In this document: positions 14,835 through 22,761 of the stretch, piece by piece | How positions within the stretch are numbered: the first letter of the stretch is position 1 | Layout: the number at the start of each line of letters is the position of its first letter | From: Gaiellales bacterium | Lineage (GTDB): Bacteria; Actinomycetota; Thermoleophilia; RBG-16-64-13 | Assembly (NCBI GenBank): GCA_012719395.1 | Contig: JAAYAL010000079.1 | Location: 1 to 33,546, forward strand | DNA: 33,546 nt | Direction: 5' to 3' | Made by a program: the position numbers and the translations under genes | Notes under the pieces: generated by a model | Told to the model about the DNA's origin: nothing | Seen by the model: the letters and a program-made list of their open reading frames with translations, nothing else | Databases searched by the model: none

Positions 14835-16871
14835 TCACACCTCCTCGAGCACGCAGTTGCGATAGCCGTCCACGCTCAGCCTCCAGCCGAACGGCACCAG
14901 GGCGGTTGTGTCCTTGGACTCGACCACGGCCGGCCCGCCGATGACGTGGCCCGCGGTGAGCGCGGCCATGTCGTAGACCGGAACCTGCTCCGCGCCCGCT
15001 CCCCGCCTCAGCACCACCACGCGGCTACCTTTGCGCGCCGCATCCGCCGCGCAGCTTCCCAACGCGCTGCTGGGGAGGCTGTAATGCGGGATAGGGGCCG
15101 AGCAGGAGAGGCTGAGGGTGGTGATGGTCAACGGCCCTCCGTTAACCGACGAGCCGGCATCGGCCAGAGCCGCCCGCACGCTTGCCTCGGCTCCCGCCGT
15201 CTTCTCGGCCGATTCGAAGAAGTCGGGCTCGACGGCTACCTTGAGTTCACAACCGCCGCCGTTCGGCTTGACGAAGAGATCCAGACCCACCCGTCCATCG
15301 TCCAAGGAGAAGCCCTCCCCGCGCAGGTCGCGTTCGGCTTCCCGACGCATGTCGGCCACCGCTGCGGACACGAACTGCGAGAAGTCGGTGTCGCCGAAGA
15401 GGCTTTCCGCCCTTCGGTAGTAGATGTGCCCCACGTCCATGGTGGAGGCGCCGAAGGCGGAGAACACCGAGGCGACCGGCGTCAGCAGAATCTTCTTGAG
15501 CCCTGCCACCTCCGCCACTCCGCAGCAATGTGATGGGCCGGCACCGCCGAAGACCAGCAGCAGCGGTTCGCCTTCCGGCGCCACTTCCTCACGCAACGCC
15601 TTGGTCTCCAACCCCATGTTCCGGTCCACCGTCTCCTTGACCAGCAGCGCAGCCTCCTCCACCGATACGCCAAGGGGTTTGGCCAGTTTCTCCTCGATGG
15701 CCGCCCGGGCCTTGTCCGGCCGCAGCTTCATGCCGCCACCCAGGAAGAAGTCGGGATCCAAGATGCCGAGCACGACGTCGGCATCGGTAACCGTGGGCTC
15801 AGTCCCGCCCAGGTCGAAAGCCACCGGGCCGGGAAGCGCCCCCGCCGACTGCGGCCCCACCTCCAGGCGTCCGTCCTCGATGTGAGCGATCGATCCCCCG
15901 CCCGCCCCTATGGCCCGGATGGATAGCATGGGCAAATTCACAGGAAAGCCCTCCACCGACGGCCGCACGCTGTAGCTAGCGGTACCCCGGTGCACATAGC
16001 CCAGATCGAAGGAGGTGCCGCCCATATCGGCCGAGATGAGGTCGGAGGTCCCGTAGAGATCGGCCATCAGTCTCGCGCCCATGAGGCCGCCGGTCGGGCC
16101 CGAGTTGTAGGTGTTGATGGCGCGGGTCTTCGCCACGCGGGCCACAGCCCCATTATTGTGGCCAATGAACAGGCTCTTGTGGTAAAGGCGCCGCCTCAGG
16201 TCTTCGCCCGCCTTGTAAAGGAGGCGAACCAGCTTCGGGTGGATGTACCCGGAGATGACGGCCGCATTCACTCGTTCCTGCTCGCCCGCCCGGGGTGAGA
16301 TGTTGGAGGAGAGGAAGACAGGCAGGGAGCCCAGGAAGTCGCGCGGATACTCACGTTTGATGGCCGCTTGGACCAGGCGCTCGTTGGCCGGGTTGGCATC
16401 CGAGTTGGCCAGCGCCACCACCAAGCAGCGAGCCCCTTGGTCGATCAGGGTCTGAGCCGCCTGCAACGCCTCGGCCTCGCTGGGAGCCGTCACCACCTCG
16501 CCGGCCGGCGAAACCTCCTCCGCCAACCCCACCACCATATCGGCCGCCACCAGAGGAGCCTTGCCCGGCGCTTCCCCGACTGGCGCCAAATTCTCCCGGC
16601 CCTTGGTCATGATCAGGCCAATCTTGGCTCCGTCCCGCTGGATGATGGTGTTGGTGCCAATGGTGTTGGAGAAACGAACGATCTCGGTATCATGGAGCAG
16701 ATCCTCCAGAGGAAGGCCGAAGCGTTCCGCCCCCGCCTTCACGCACTCCAGGAAGCACACCGTGAGATCGTGCGGCGTGGTGGGAACCTTGACCGTCTCG
16801 ACCTGGTCCCCTCGACATATGAAGCCGTCGGTGAAAGTCCCCCCCGTGTCGATGTCAATCGTGAACCCCAT
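14835..16871 (-). CDS. HyuA-family ATPase subunit of ketone carboxylase (second copy)
   Basis: Hydantoinase A family, 678 residues and the first gene of the operon. Key motifs are IDIDTGGTFTDGF at the N-terminus, SADMGGTSFDLGY, AIGAGGGSIAHI and VFGGAGPSHCCGVA, so both phosphate-binding loops of the ASKHA fold are intact and it should bind ATP. ATG 16871 has a GAGGGGG ribosome site. It aligns by motif order with the copy at 11383-13530 but differs in sequence and length, so it is an old paralogue and not a recent duplication. Two unlike HyuA subunits plus one HyuB and a gamma subunit is the composition known for the acetophenone carboxylase core. Transcription probably starts near 16938. Confidence 0.9.
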   Translation of the reverse strand: MGFTIDIDTGGTFTDGFICRGDQVETVKVPTTPHDLTVCFLECVKAGAERFGLPLEDLLHDTEIVRFSNTIGTNTIIQRDGAKIGLIMTKGRENLAPVGEAPGKAPLVAADMVVGLAEEVSPAGEVVTAPSEAEALQAAQTLIDQGARCLVVALANSDANPANERLVQAAIKREYPRDFLGSLPVFLSSNISPRAGEQERVNAAVISGYIHPKLVRLLYKAGEDLRRRLYHKSLFIGHNNGAVARVAKTRAINTYNSGPTGGLMGARLMADLYGTSDLISADMGGTSFDLGYVHRGTASYSVRPSVEGFPVNLPMLSIRAIGAGGGSIAHIEDGRLEVGPQSAGALPGPVAFDLGGTEPTVTDADVVLGILDPDFFLGGGMKLRPDKARAAIEEKLAKPLGVSVEEAALLVKETVDRNMGLETKALREEVAPEGEPLLLVFGGAGPSHCCGVAEVAGLKKILLTPVASVFSAFGASTMDVGHIYYRRAESLFGDTDFSQFVSAAVADMRREAERDLRGEGFSLDDGRVGLDLFVKPNGGGCELKVAVEPDFFESAEKTAGAEASVRAALADAGSSVNGGPLTITTLSLSCSAPIPHYSLPSSALGSCAADAARKGSRVVVLRRGAGAEQVPVYDMAALTAGHVIGGPAVVESKDTTALVPFGWRLSVDGYRNCVLEEV

Positions 16872-16894
16872 ACGAACCCCCTCTTGGCCCGTCC

Positions 16895-16927
16895 TCGAAC
16901 ACTCGTTCTATTCGTTGGAACGTTCGA
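16895..16927. promoter_or_regulatory. Candidate TetR operator in the leader of the ketone operon
   Basis: The 33-base block is bounded by TCGAAC (16895-16900) and GTTCGA (16922-16927), which are inverted copies. Inside is the perfect 8-base palindrome GAACGTTC (16918-16925), and AACG/CGTT units recur about every eight to nine bases. GAACGTTC-like dyads are typical of TetR-family operators. It lies just after the predicted transcription start, where a bound repressor would block elongation. The TetR protein encoded at 4178-4816 is the obvious candidate. Confidence 0.5.
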
Positions 16928-16944
16928 TATCCACCTACGAGCCG

Positions 16945-16973
16945 AGTCTACTCCGCCCCAACTCGGCGGTCAA
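16945..16973 (-). promoter_or_regulatory. Sigma70-like promoter of the ketone-carboxylation operon
   Basis: On the minus strand TTGACC (16973-16968) and TAGACT (16950-16945) are separated by exactly 17 bases, ideal for a housekeeping sigma factor. Transcription should start near 16938, leaving a leader of about 70 bases to ATG 16871. The gene-less stretch 16872-17196 contains this promoter and the dyad at 16895-16927. In the remainder, 16974-17196, I see no gene and no strong terminator for the serpin. Confidence 0.6.
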
Positions 16974-17196
16974 CCCGTTTCACACGTGACAACGCCGCCG
17001 GGAAGAGCGGCTGCAACGCCGTACGAAGCGCCGCGAGCCGGCTTGGGCCGCGGCATGCGAGGCGGCCTCCCTTCTTCGCGAGAGATGCGGTGCCGGTCGC
17101 GTACTCGTCTTCAGACCCGGCCGCGGCAATCGCCACCGCCCGGCAGTCGCACGTGAACCGGCCCCAGCCTCGGCCGCAGCCTCCCCGGCTCGCCCC

Positions 17197-18546
17197 CTAC
17201 TGCTGCCCCGGGTCCCTGGGGTCCCTGACCTCTCCCACGAAGAGCAGCACGCCGCTGGCCACGTGGCGAATGAAGAAGAGGAAGGGCCGGTTGAGCTCGA
17301 TGCTGCCGCCGATACCCCCCGCAATGGTCACCTCGGTGGCTGCACCCGCCTTGGTCCCCTGCTCGGTGACCTCGATGTAGGCCTGCTGGGCCACGCCGTC
17401 GATGAACCAGCCGGTGGTGGGGGTCATGCCGCTGAAGTCGCCGTCGGAGAAGGCGGTGGTCATGCCCATGGCCGTGAGGCTGGGCTCGAGGTCCAGGTTG
17501 CGCTGGAAGTTGAACCGGGGCATGGTGACGGTGGTGAGGCCGTCGCCGGCCAAGCCGTCGACGATGGCTGCCAGTTTCTCCGGTGTCAGGCTTTCCTCGA
17601 AGGCGGTGAGGCTGCCGCCGGTGGGTGGAGTGGCGGCCACTGAGCCCGTCGGCAGCACGGCCAGGAAGGCAAGCGTGTTGCCGGCATAGGGGAGCTCCAC
17701 CGCCTGGTAGTCCTGGCCTTCGGACACCAGGAAGTCGGTGGTGATGCTCATGGTGTCCACGCTGATCTCGGTGCCGTCGTCCAGGGTGAAGGGGCGGGGC
17801 TGGGTCATGGCGGGGTCGAACTGGTGGGCCCAAAGGGCGTCCAGGCGCACGGCGGACGTGAGCACGCAGAGCAGCGGGTAGGCGTCAGACACGGGGGGCG
17901 CCCACTCGGCGCTGAACTCCCTCCCGATCTCCCGCGCCAGCCACTCCGCCACCATCCGGCTGGCGCCCTCGCGGTCACCGTTGAAGTCTGCGACGGTGAC
18001 ACCGGAGCCGTAGTAGCGGGCCAGCAGGTCCAGGTAGTCCTCGTGGAAGGGCGTCCCATCCTGGGCCCAGAAGGCGGTGGCCGAGTGAAGCTCGGGCGAG
18101 GCGCTCTCCGCCAGCGCAAGATCGCGGGCGTTCACAGCCATCGGCAGCCGTTCGGAGGGAAGCGAGAGATGCAGCGCCGTGGCAATCTCCTGCTGGGTGC
18201 TACCCCGCGCCCCGTCGTGGGTCATGCCCAGCGCCGTCAGCAGCCCCCAGGGCGAGAAGACCAGGTTGCGGCCGTCGGCCGAGAGCCGCGTCAGCAGGTC
18301 GAGGGCGAAGGCCTGCGAATCGGCCACCAGCGCCTCCACCTCCTCGGCAGAGGCCTCCTCCGCCGGTGCCCGGTCTACGGTGGAGTAGATCCGGCCCGGG
18401 GTCAGGTGGGTCTTCTCGTTCTCACCGGCGGCCGACCGACCCTCACCGCCTTCGGCCCCACACCCGGCCAGGATCACCCCCAACATCAGCAGGCAGATGT
18501 ACGCGGTGACGAGCCGGGCACGTGAGCGTATCCTGTTGCGGTTCAT
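17197..18546 (-). CDS. Lipoprotein serpin (serine protease inhibitor)
   Basis: About 449 residues: signal peptide, lipobox VILAGC-G, a charged spacer of about 60 residues, then a full serpin domain. Serpin landmarks include NLVFSPWGLLTALGMTHDGARG, FHSATAFW-like helix residues (LHSATAFWAQDGTPF) and the C-terminal RPFLFFIRH with GVLLFVGEVRDP. The reactive-loop hinge reads EQGTKAGAATE, small residues that permit loop insertion, so it is probably inhibitory. By spacing, the scissile region falls near TIAGGIGG, which suggests an elastase- or subtilisin-like target (inference). It is tethered outside the cell and may protect against secreted proteases. It stands alone between the ketone operon and a divergent MFS gene. 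Confidence 0.93.
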   Translation of the reverse strand: MNRNRIRSRARLVTAYICLLMLGVILAGCGAEGGEGRSAAGENEKTHLTPGRIYSTVDRAPAEEASAEEVEALVADSQAFALDLLTRLSADGRNLVFSPWGLLTALGMTHDGARGSTQQEIATALHLSLPSERLPMAVNARDLALAESASPELHSATAFWAQDGTPFHEDYLDLLARYYGSGVTVADFNGDREGASRMVAEWLAREIGREFSAEWAPPVSDAYPLLCVLTSAVRLDALWAHQFDPAMTQPRPFTLDDGTEISVDTMSITTDFLVSEGQDYQAVELPYAGNTLAFLAVLPTGSVAATPPTGGSLTAFEESLTPEKLAAIVDGLAGDGLTTVTMPRFNFQRNLDLEPSLTAMGMTTAFSDGDFSGMTPTTGWFIDGVAQQAYIEVTEQGTKAGAATEVTIAGGIGGSIELNRPFLFFIRHVASGVLLFVGEVRDPRDPGQQ

Positions 18547-18766
18547 ACCACCGTTCTCCCCTCATCGTTCTTCCCTCGACGGCCTCTGCCCTTCTTCGAC
18601 TCGGCCCCGGATGGCGTGGTTCCCGAAGCGCCTCTGCTGCGGCCGGGCCGCCCTGGGCTGAGACGGGTCACTGCCGCCCCTGCCGCCGCCGACAGCGCCC
18701 GGAGGTGTAGAATCTCACGGGCTTCCCGAGGCCCCTCATGTCGCTCTACTTCACTGGTCACTGCTC

Positions 18767-20044
18767 ATGAACGATCGCGCGCGACCCTGGTATCGCACAT
18801 TCCTCATCATCTTCGCCGGCCAGGCCTTTTCCCTGCTGGGCAGCGCCGCCGTCAACTTCGCCCTGGTGTGGTGGCTCACGGCCACGACCGGATCCGCCGG
18901 CATCCTGGCCTACGCCTCCATCGCCGCCCTCCTGCCTCAGGCTCTCCTTGGTCTTGTGGTAGGACCATTCATCGACCGCTGGGACCGGCGCCTCACCATG
19001 ATCGCCGCCGACACCTTCATCGCCGCCACCAGCCTCGTGCTGCTGGCCCTGTTTGCCCTGGGCTCGCCATCGACGGGGGTCGTGATCGGCATCGTCGCCC
19101 TACGTAGCGTGGGTGCCGCCTTCCACACACCCGCCAGCCAGGCGGCGGTTCCCATGTACGTCCCCGCCGAGCACCTCATGCGCGTGGCCGGCTGGAACTA
19201 CTTCCTGGTGTCCGGCGTGTCCATGGCCGGTCCGGTGCTGGGTGCTTTCCTCATGGGCGTGCTGCCCATGGCCGGCGTGATCGCGCTGGACGTAGGAGGA
19301 GCCGCGTTCGCGGTGGCTTCCCTGCTGCTGGTGCGTATCCCCCACCCGGAAAGGTCGGCGACCGAATCTCCCGCCACGGGCCTCCTAGCCGAGTTCCGCC
19401 AGGGCTGGCGCGAGCTGGTTCACCACCGCGGACTGCTGCAGCTGACGCTGGTGCTGGTGGCGGTGACGCTGGTCTACATGCCGCTGAACGCCTTCTTCCC
19501 CCTCATGACCCTGCAGCACTTCTCGGGCGATGCCGTGCGCGCCAGCATCGCCGAACTGGCCTTCGGCGCCGGCATGCTGGCCGGGTCGGCGGGGATAGGG
19601 GCGCTGGCCGCCCGCATTCCCGGCACGCGGCTGGTGGGAATCGGAATCTTCCTCCTGGGCCTCATGGCGGGGGTGTCCGGGCTCTTGCCCCCCTCCGGGT
19701 TCTGGGTGTTCGCCGTCCTGTGCGTCTTCATGGGCATCTCCGCCCCGCTTTTCGGAGCCCCGCTCACGGCCTTGTTCCAAGGACTCATCGACCCTTCCAA
19801 GCTGGGGCGCGTGATGTCGCTCTACATGGCCATGACCACGGTGGTGGCGCCGGTGGGCCTATTGGCGGCGGGCCCCCTGGCGGAGAACACGGGCGTGGCG
19901 CCCTGGTTCGCCCTCTCCGGGGCCCTGATGTTCTTGACCGGGCTGCCCGTGTGGCTGTTGCCCGCGGTGCGCCGGCTCGATCGCTTGGTCGCCACCCAGC
20001 AGGCGACGCCGCAGGTGGCCGTGGCCGAGGGGGAGGGGCAGTAG
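18767..20044 (+). CDS. MFS transporter, DHA3 (macrolide-efflux-like) type
   Basis: About 425 residues with around twelve hydrophobic helices. The start segment (RTFLIIFAGQAFSLLGSAAV, then LVWWLTATTGSAG) is characteristic of the MefA-like DHA3 subfamily. The loop motif between helices 2 and 3 reads GPFIDRWDRRLTM, the MFS G-x-x-x-D-R-x-x-R-R signature. It is expected to export small hydrophobic compounds with proton exchange; substrate is unknown. The ribosome site is weak. TAGAAT at 18708-18713 could be a -10 element, without a convincing -35. It is divergent from the serpin and followed after 193 bases by a cation exchanger on the same strand. Confidence 0.9.
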   Translation: MNDRARPWYRTFLIIFAGQAFSLLGSAAVNFALVWWLTATTGSAGILAYASIAALLPQALLGLVVGPFIDRWDRRLTMIAADTFIAATSLVLLALFALGSPSTGVVIGIVALRSVGAAFHTPASQAAVPMYVPAEHLMRVAGWNYFLVSGVSMAGPVLGAFLMGVLPMAGVIALDVGGAAFAVASLLLVRIPHPERSATESPATGLLAEFRQGWRELVHHRGLLQLTLVLVAVTLVYMPLNAFFPLMTLQHFSGDAVRASIAELAFGAGMLAGSAGIGALAARIPGTRLVGIGIFLLGLMAGVSGLLPPSGFWVFAVLCVFMGISAPLFGAPLTALFQGLIDPSKLGRVMSLYMAMTTVVAPVGLLAAGPLAENTGVAPWFALSGALMFLTGLPVWLLPAVRRLDRLVATQQATPQVAVAEGEGQ

Positions 20045-20139
20045 GGGAAGCCAGAGGCGCCGCGCGAGGCCGCCCGTCTCAGCGCGTCCGGCCGCGCAAC
20101 AGCGGGCCACAGATACTCTCGCCACGCGAAATGGCCTAT

Positions 20140-20154
20140 CATGACAGGGTCATG
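20140..20154. repeat. Short inverted repeat upstream of the cation exchanger
   Basis: CATGAC (20140-20145) and GTCATG (20149-20154) form a perfect 6-3-6 dyad about 84 bases before the exchanger start. It could be an operator, or a short hairpin in the transcript after the MFS gene. Nothing else stands out in the 193-base spacer. Confidence 0.3.
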
Positions 20155-20237
20155 TTGCGTGTACAAAATGCCGGCACAGCGGCGTTGGTCGTGGTTGCGC
20201 CGAGCTTCATCCACGGCCCTGACCATCGCCGCCGAGC

Positions 20238-21239
20238 ATGACCATCTTTTTTGCCGTGCTATCCATTGTCGCCGGGCTGGCCCTCCTCGTCTGGAGCGCG
20301 GGCCGGTTCGTGGAGGGCGCGGCCTCCACCGCGCGGTACCTGGCCGTGCCGCCGCTCCTCATCGGCATGGTGATCGTGGGCTTCGGCACCTCCGCGCCGG
20401 AGATGGTGGTCTCCGTGTCTGCCGCTGTCCAGGGCAGCCCCGGGATCGCTCTCGGCAACGCGTATGGTTCCAATATCGCCAACATCACCCTCATCCTGGG
20501 CACGACGGCACTGGTCAGCCCCATCGTCGTGCGCTCGGCGGTGCTGCGCCGGGAGATGCCCATCCTGGTGGGCGTGACAGCCGTAACCGCCGTGCTCCTG
20601 TGGAACGGGGACATCTCCCGTCTGGACGCCCTCGTACTGCTGACGGTCTTTGCCGGCCTCCTGGCCTGGAGCATCTGGGAGGGTCGACGGAAGAGGGCCG
20701 ACGCGCTGGCCACCGAGACCCAGCAGGAACTGGAAGCTGACCAGTTGCCCATACGGCAGGCAGTGTTCTGGGTGGTGGCGGGATTGGTGCTGCTCATCGC
20801 CGGCTCGCGCCTCCTGGTGTGGGGCGCGGTGGAGATCGCCCGAGCCTTGGGTGTCAGCGACCTGGTGGTGGGCTTGACGGTCGTGGCCGCCGGCACCTCC
20901 CTGCCGGAGTTGGCCTCATCGATCAGCGCCGTCCGCAAAGGCGAGCACGACATCGCGCTGGGAAACGTCCTTGGCTCCAACCTCTTCAATACGCTGGCCG
21001 GGGTGGGACTGGCTGGGCTCATCCGGCCGTTGGCGGCTGAGCCCGAGGTGTTCACTCGTGACGTGCCGGTGATGACTGCCCTGACCCTGTTCCTGGTGGC
21101 GATAGGCTATGGGCGCGGCGGCGCCGGCCGCACGGGCGCCACCACGGACGGCGGCGGCCGCATCACCCGGCTCAAGGGCGGAATCCTGCTGGCCTGCTAT
21201 GTGGCCTATGCCACGCTGGTTGTATCCACGGCGCTGTGA
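20238..21239 (+). CDS. CaCA-family Na+/Ca2+ (cation) exchanger
   Basis: About 333 residues with two homologous halves of roughly five helices each, as in YrbG-like exchangers. The alpha repeats are visible: GFGTSAPEMVVSV followed by GNAYGSNIANITLILG in the first half, and AAGTSLPELASSI followed by GNVLGSNLFNTLAGVG in the second. The acidic residues of SAPE and SLPE coordinate the transported ions. It should exchange Ca2+ or another cation across the membrane. ATG 20238 has only a weak ribosome site. The stop is 19 bases before the next antiporter gene, so the two ion transporters probably form an operon. Confidence 0.93.
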   Translation: MTIFFAVLSIVAGLALLVWSAGRFVEGAASTARYLAVPPLLIGMVIVGFGTSAPEMVVSVSAAVQGSPGIALGNAYGSNIANITLILGTTALVSPIVVRSAVLRREMPILVGVTAVTAVLLWNGDISRLDALVLLTVFAGLLAWSIWEGRRKRADALATETQQELEADQLPIRQAVFWVVAGLVLLIAGSRLLVWGAVEIARALGVSDLVVGLTVVAAGTSLPELASSISAVRKGEHDIALGNVLGSNLFNTLAGVGLAGLIRPLAAEPEVFTRDVPVMTALTLFLVAIGYGRGGAGRTGATTDGGGRITRLKGGILLACYVAYATLVVSTAL

Positions 21240-21258
21240 CGGTGGTGACCGCTTTCCC

Positions 21259-22746
21259 ATGAACGAACTCTACCTGCTGACCGCCGTGATCCTGATAGTG
21301 GTGGTGTTGGTGGCCGCCCTGCTGGACCGCTGGAGTGTGCCCGTCATTCTGGTGGCACTGGGAGCCGGGATCATCTTCGGCAGCGATGTGCTGGGGTTGT
21401 GGGATTTCAGCGACGTCAACCTCAGCAACCAAGTGGCCGGCATGGCCCTGGTGTTCATCCTGTTTCAAGGAGGCTTCAGCACGCGCCAAGAGGATTTCCG
21501 CTCCGTTGCCCTGGCCGCGGGGGGATTGGCCACCTGGGGCGTGGTACTCACTGCCGGAGCCACCTTCCTCGTCTTGTGGGGAGTGCTGCGGTGGCCTCTC
21601 CAGGAAGCGATGCTTCTGGCCGTCATCATCTCCTCCACCGATGCGGCCGCCACCTTCTCGATTCTCCGCCGACAACAACTCCCACGCAGGCTCTCGTCCA
21701 CGCTGGAGATCGAGAGCGCCGCCAACGACCCCATGGCGATTCTCCTCACTCTTGCCGCTATCGAGGCATTCACTTCCGGTACCGGCACCTGGTACACCGT
21801 GGCGCTGTCGTTCGTGTGGAAGGGGGCGGCCGGGATAGCCATCGGCTGGTTGCTGGCCCGCCCGGCGCTATGGCTGTTCAACCGGCTGGGGCCGCGCGAC
21901 CGCGGCCACTACTACGTCCTGCTGCTGGGCATCGTCCTTCTGGTCTACAGCTTGGCCGAAGAGGCTCGGGCCAGTGGGATGCTGGCGGTATTCGTGGCCG
22001 GCTACGTGACCGGCAACCTCCCCTTCGTCCACAAGCAGGGAGTGGCCAATTTCTCCGCGGCTCTCTCCACCATCGCCGACATAGGCATGTTCGTGCTGCT
22101 GGGGCTGCTCATATCTCCGCGGCAATGGGCCACGCTATGGCCCAAGGGCGTGGTGCTGTTTCTGGTGCTGACCCTCATTGCCCGCCCCGCGGCCGTGTGG
22201 CTGGGTACCCTGGGGATGAAGTTGGGCCTCAAGAACCGCGCGTTCATCTCCTGGGCGGGTTTGAGGGGCGCCGTCCCCATCATCTTGGCCACCTATCCCC
22301 TGGTGGCCGGGATGGCGGTGGGACGGGATGTGTTCAACCTGGTGTTCTTCGCGGTGCTGATGTCCGTGCTGGTCCAGGGGTCCTCCTTGGGCGTCGTGGC
22401 CAGATGGCTGAGGCTCTCCACGACCGCTCGCCCTCAATCCCTGTACAACCTCGAGCTCATCACCATGGCCCACAGCGATCTGGACCTGATCGTGGTGGAC
22501 CTGCCCGATCCCCAGGGTGCCCAGGGGCCGCGCGTCCGTGATCTGCCGCTCCCGCCGGGGTCCGTCATCGTCTTGATCACGCGCGGCTCGGAAGTGGTGA
22601 TACCGAAAGGCAACACGCACCTGGAGGGTTGGGACCAGGTCACGGTTCTGGCCCATGTCAAGGACGAGGCCGCCGTGCGTTCGGCCCTCCTCGACGGCGA
22701 GTACGTCCTACCGGAAGCGCCGGGAGGCGAAAACGCCGAGCCTTGA
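21259..22746 (+). CDS. CPA1-type potassium/proton antiporter with RCK_C domain
   Basis: About 495 residues. An N-terminal Na+/H+ exchanger domain of about 380 residues shows STDAAATFSILRRQQLP and LEIESAANDPMAILLT, the signature of NhaP2/CvrA proteins. The C-terminal about 75 residues (from HSDLDLIVVDLP to GWDQVTVLAH) are a TrkA_C/RCK_C domain that senses ligand or ion. It should expel K+ or Na+ in exchange for H+. ATG 21259 is chosen since residues encoded upstream (to 21109) overlap the exchanger in another frame. The stop codon is part of a hairpin shared with the convergent ABC permease gene. Confidence 0.92.
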   Translation: MNELYLLTAVILIVVVLVAALLDRWSVPVILVALGAGIIFGSDVLGLWDFSDVNLSNQVAGMALVFILFQGGFSTRQEDFRSVALAAGGLATWGVVLTAGATFLVLWGVLRWPLQEAMLLAVIISSTDAAATFSILRRQQLPRRLSSTLEIESAANDPMAILLTLAAIEAFTSGTGTWYTVALSFVWKGAAGIAIGWLLARPALWLFNRLGPRDRGHYYVLLLGIVLLVYSLAEEARASGMLAVFVAGYVTGNLPFVHKQGVANFSAALSTIADIGMFVLLGLLISPRQWATLWPKGVVLFLVLTLIARPAAVWLGTLGMKLGLKNRAFISWAGLRGAVPIILATYPLVAGMAVGRDVFNLVFFAVLMSVLVQGSSLGVVARWLRLSTTARPQSLYNLELITMAHSDLDLIVVDLPDPQGAQGPRVRDLPLPPGSVIVLITRGSEVVIPKGNTHLEGWDQVTVLAHVKDEAAVRSALLDGEYVLPEAPGGENAEP

Positions 22747-22761
22747 GGAGAACCCTCCTCA
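22744..22761. terminator. Bidirectional hairpin spanning two convergent stop codons
   Basis: TGAGGAG (22744-22750) and CTCCTCA (22755-22761) pair perfectly around the loop AACC. The first three bases are the antiporter stop codon, and the last three are the complement of the ABC permease stop on the minus strand. The hairpin therefore serves both strands. There is no T-run, so efficiency is uncertain. Confidence 0.55.

Noticed and set aside
14835-16871. Operon read as hydantoinase or 5-oxoprolinase
   Set aside because: HyuA/HyuB alone would allow this, but the gamma-like zinc subunit, ligase and thiolase fit ketone carboxylation better.
18543-18761. 72-residue frame upstream of the serpin whose stop overlaps the serpin start (ATGA)
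   Set aside because: The overlap is attractive, but the product is Arg/Gly/Ser-rich without structure or motifs, and no ribosome site is evident. Probably chance in a promoter region.
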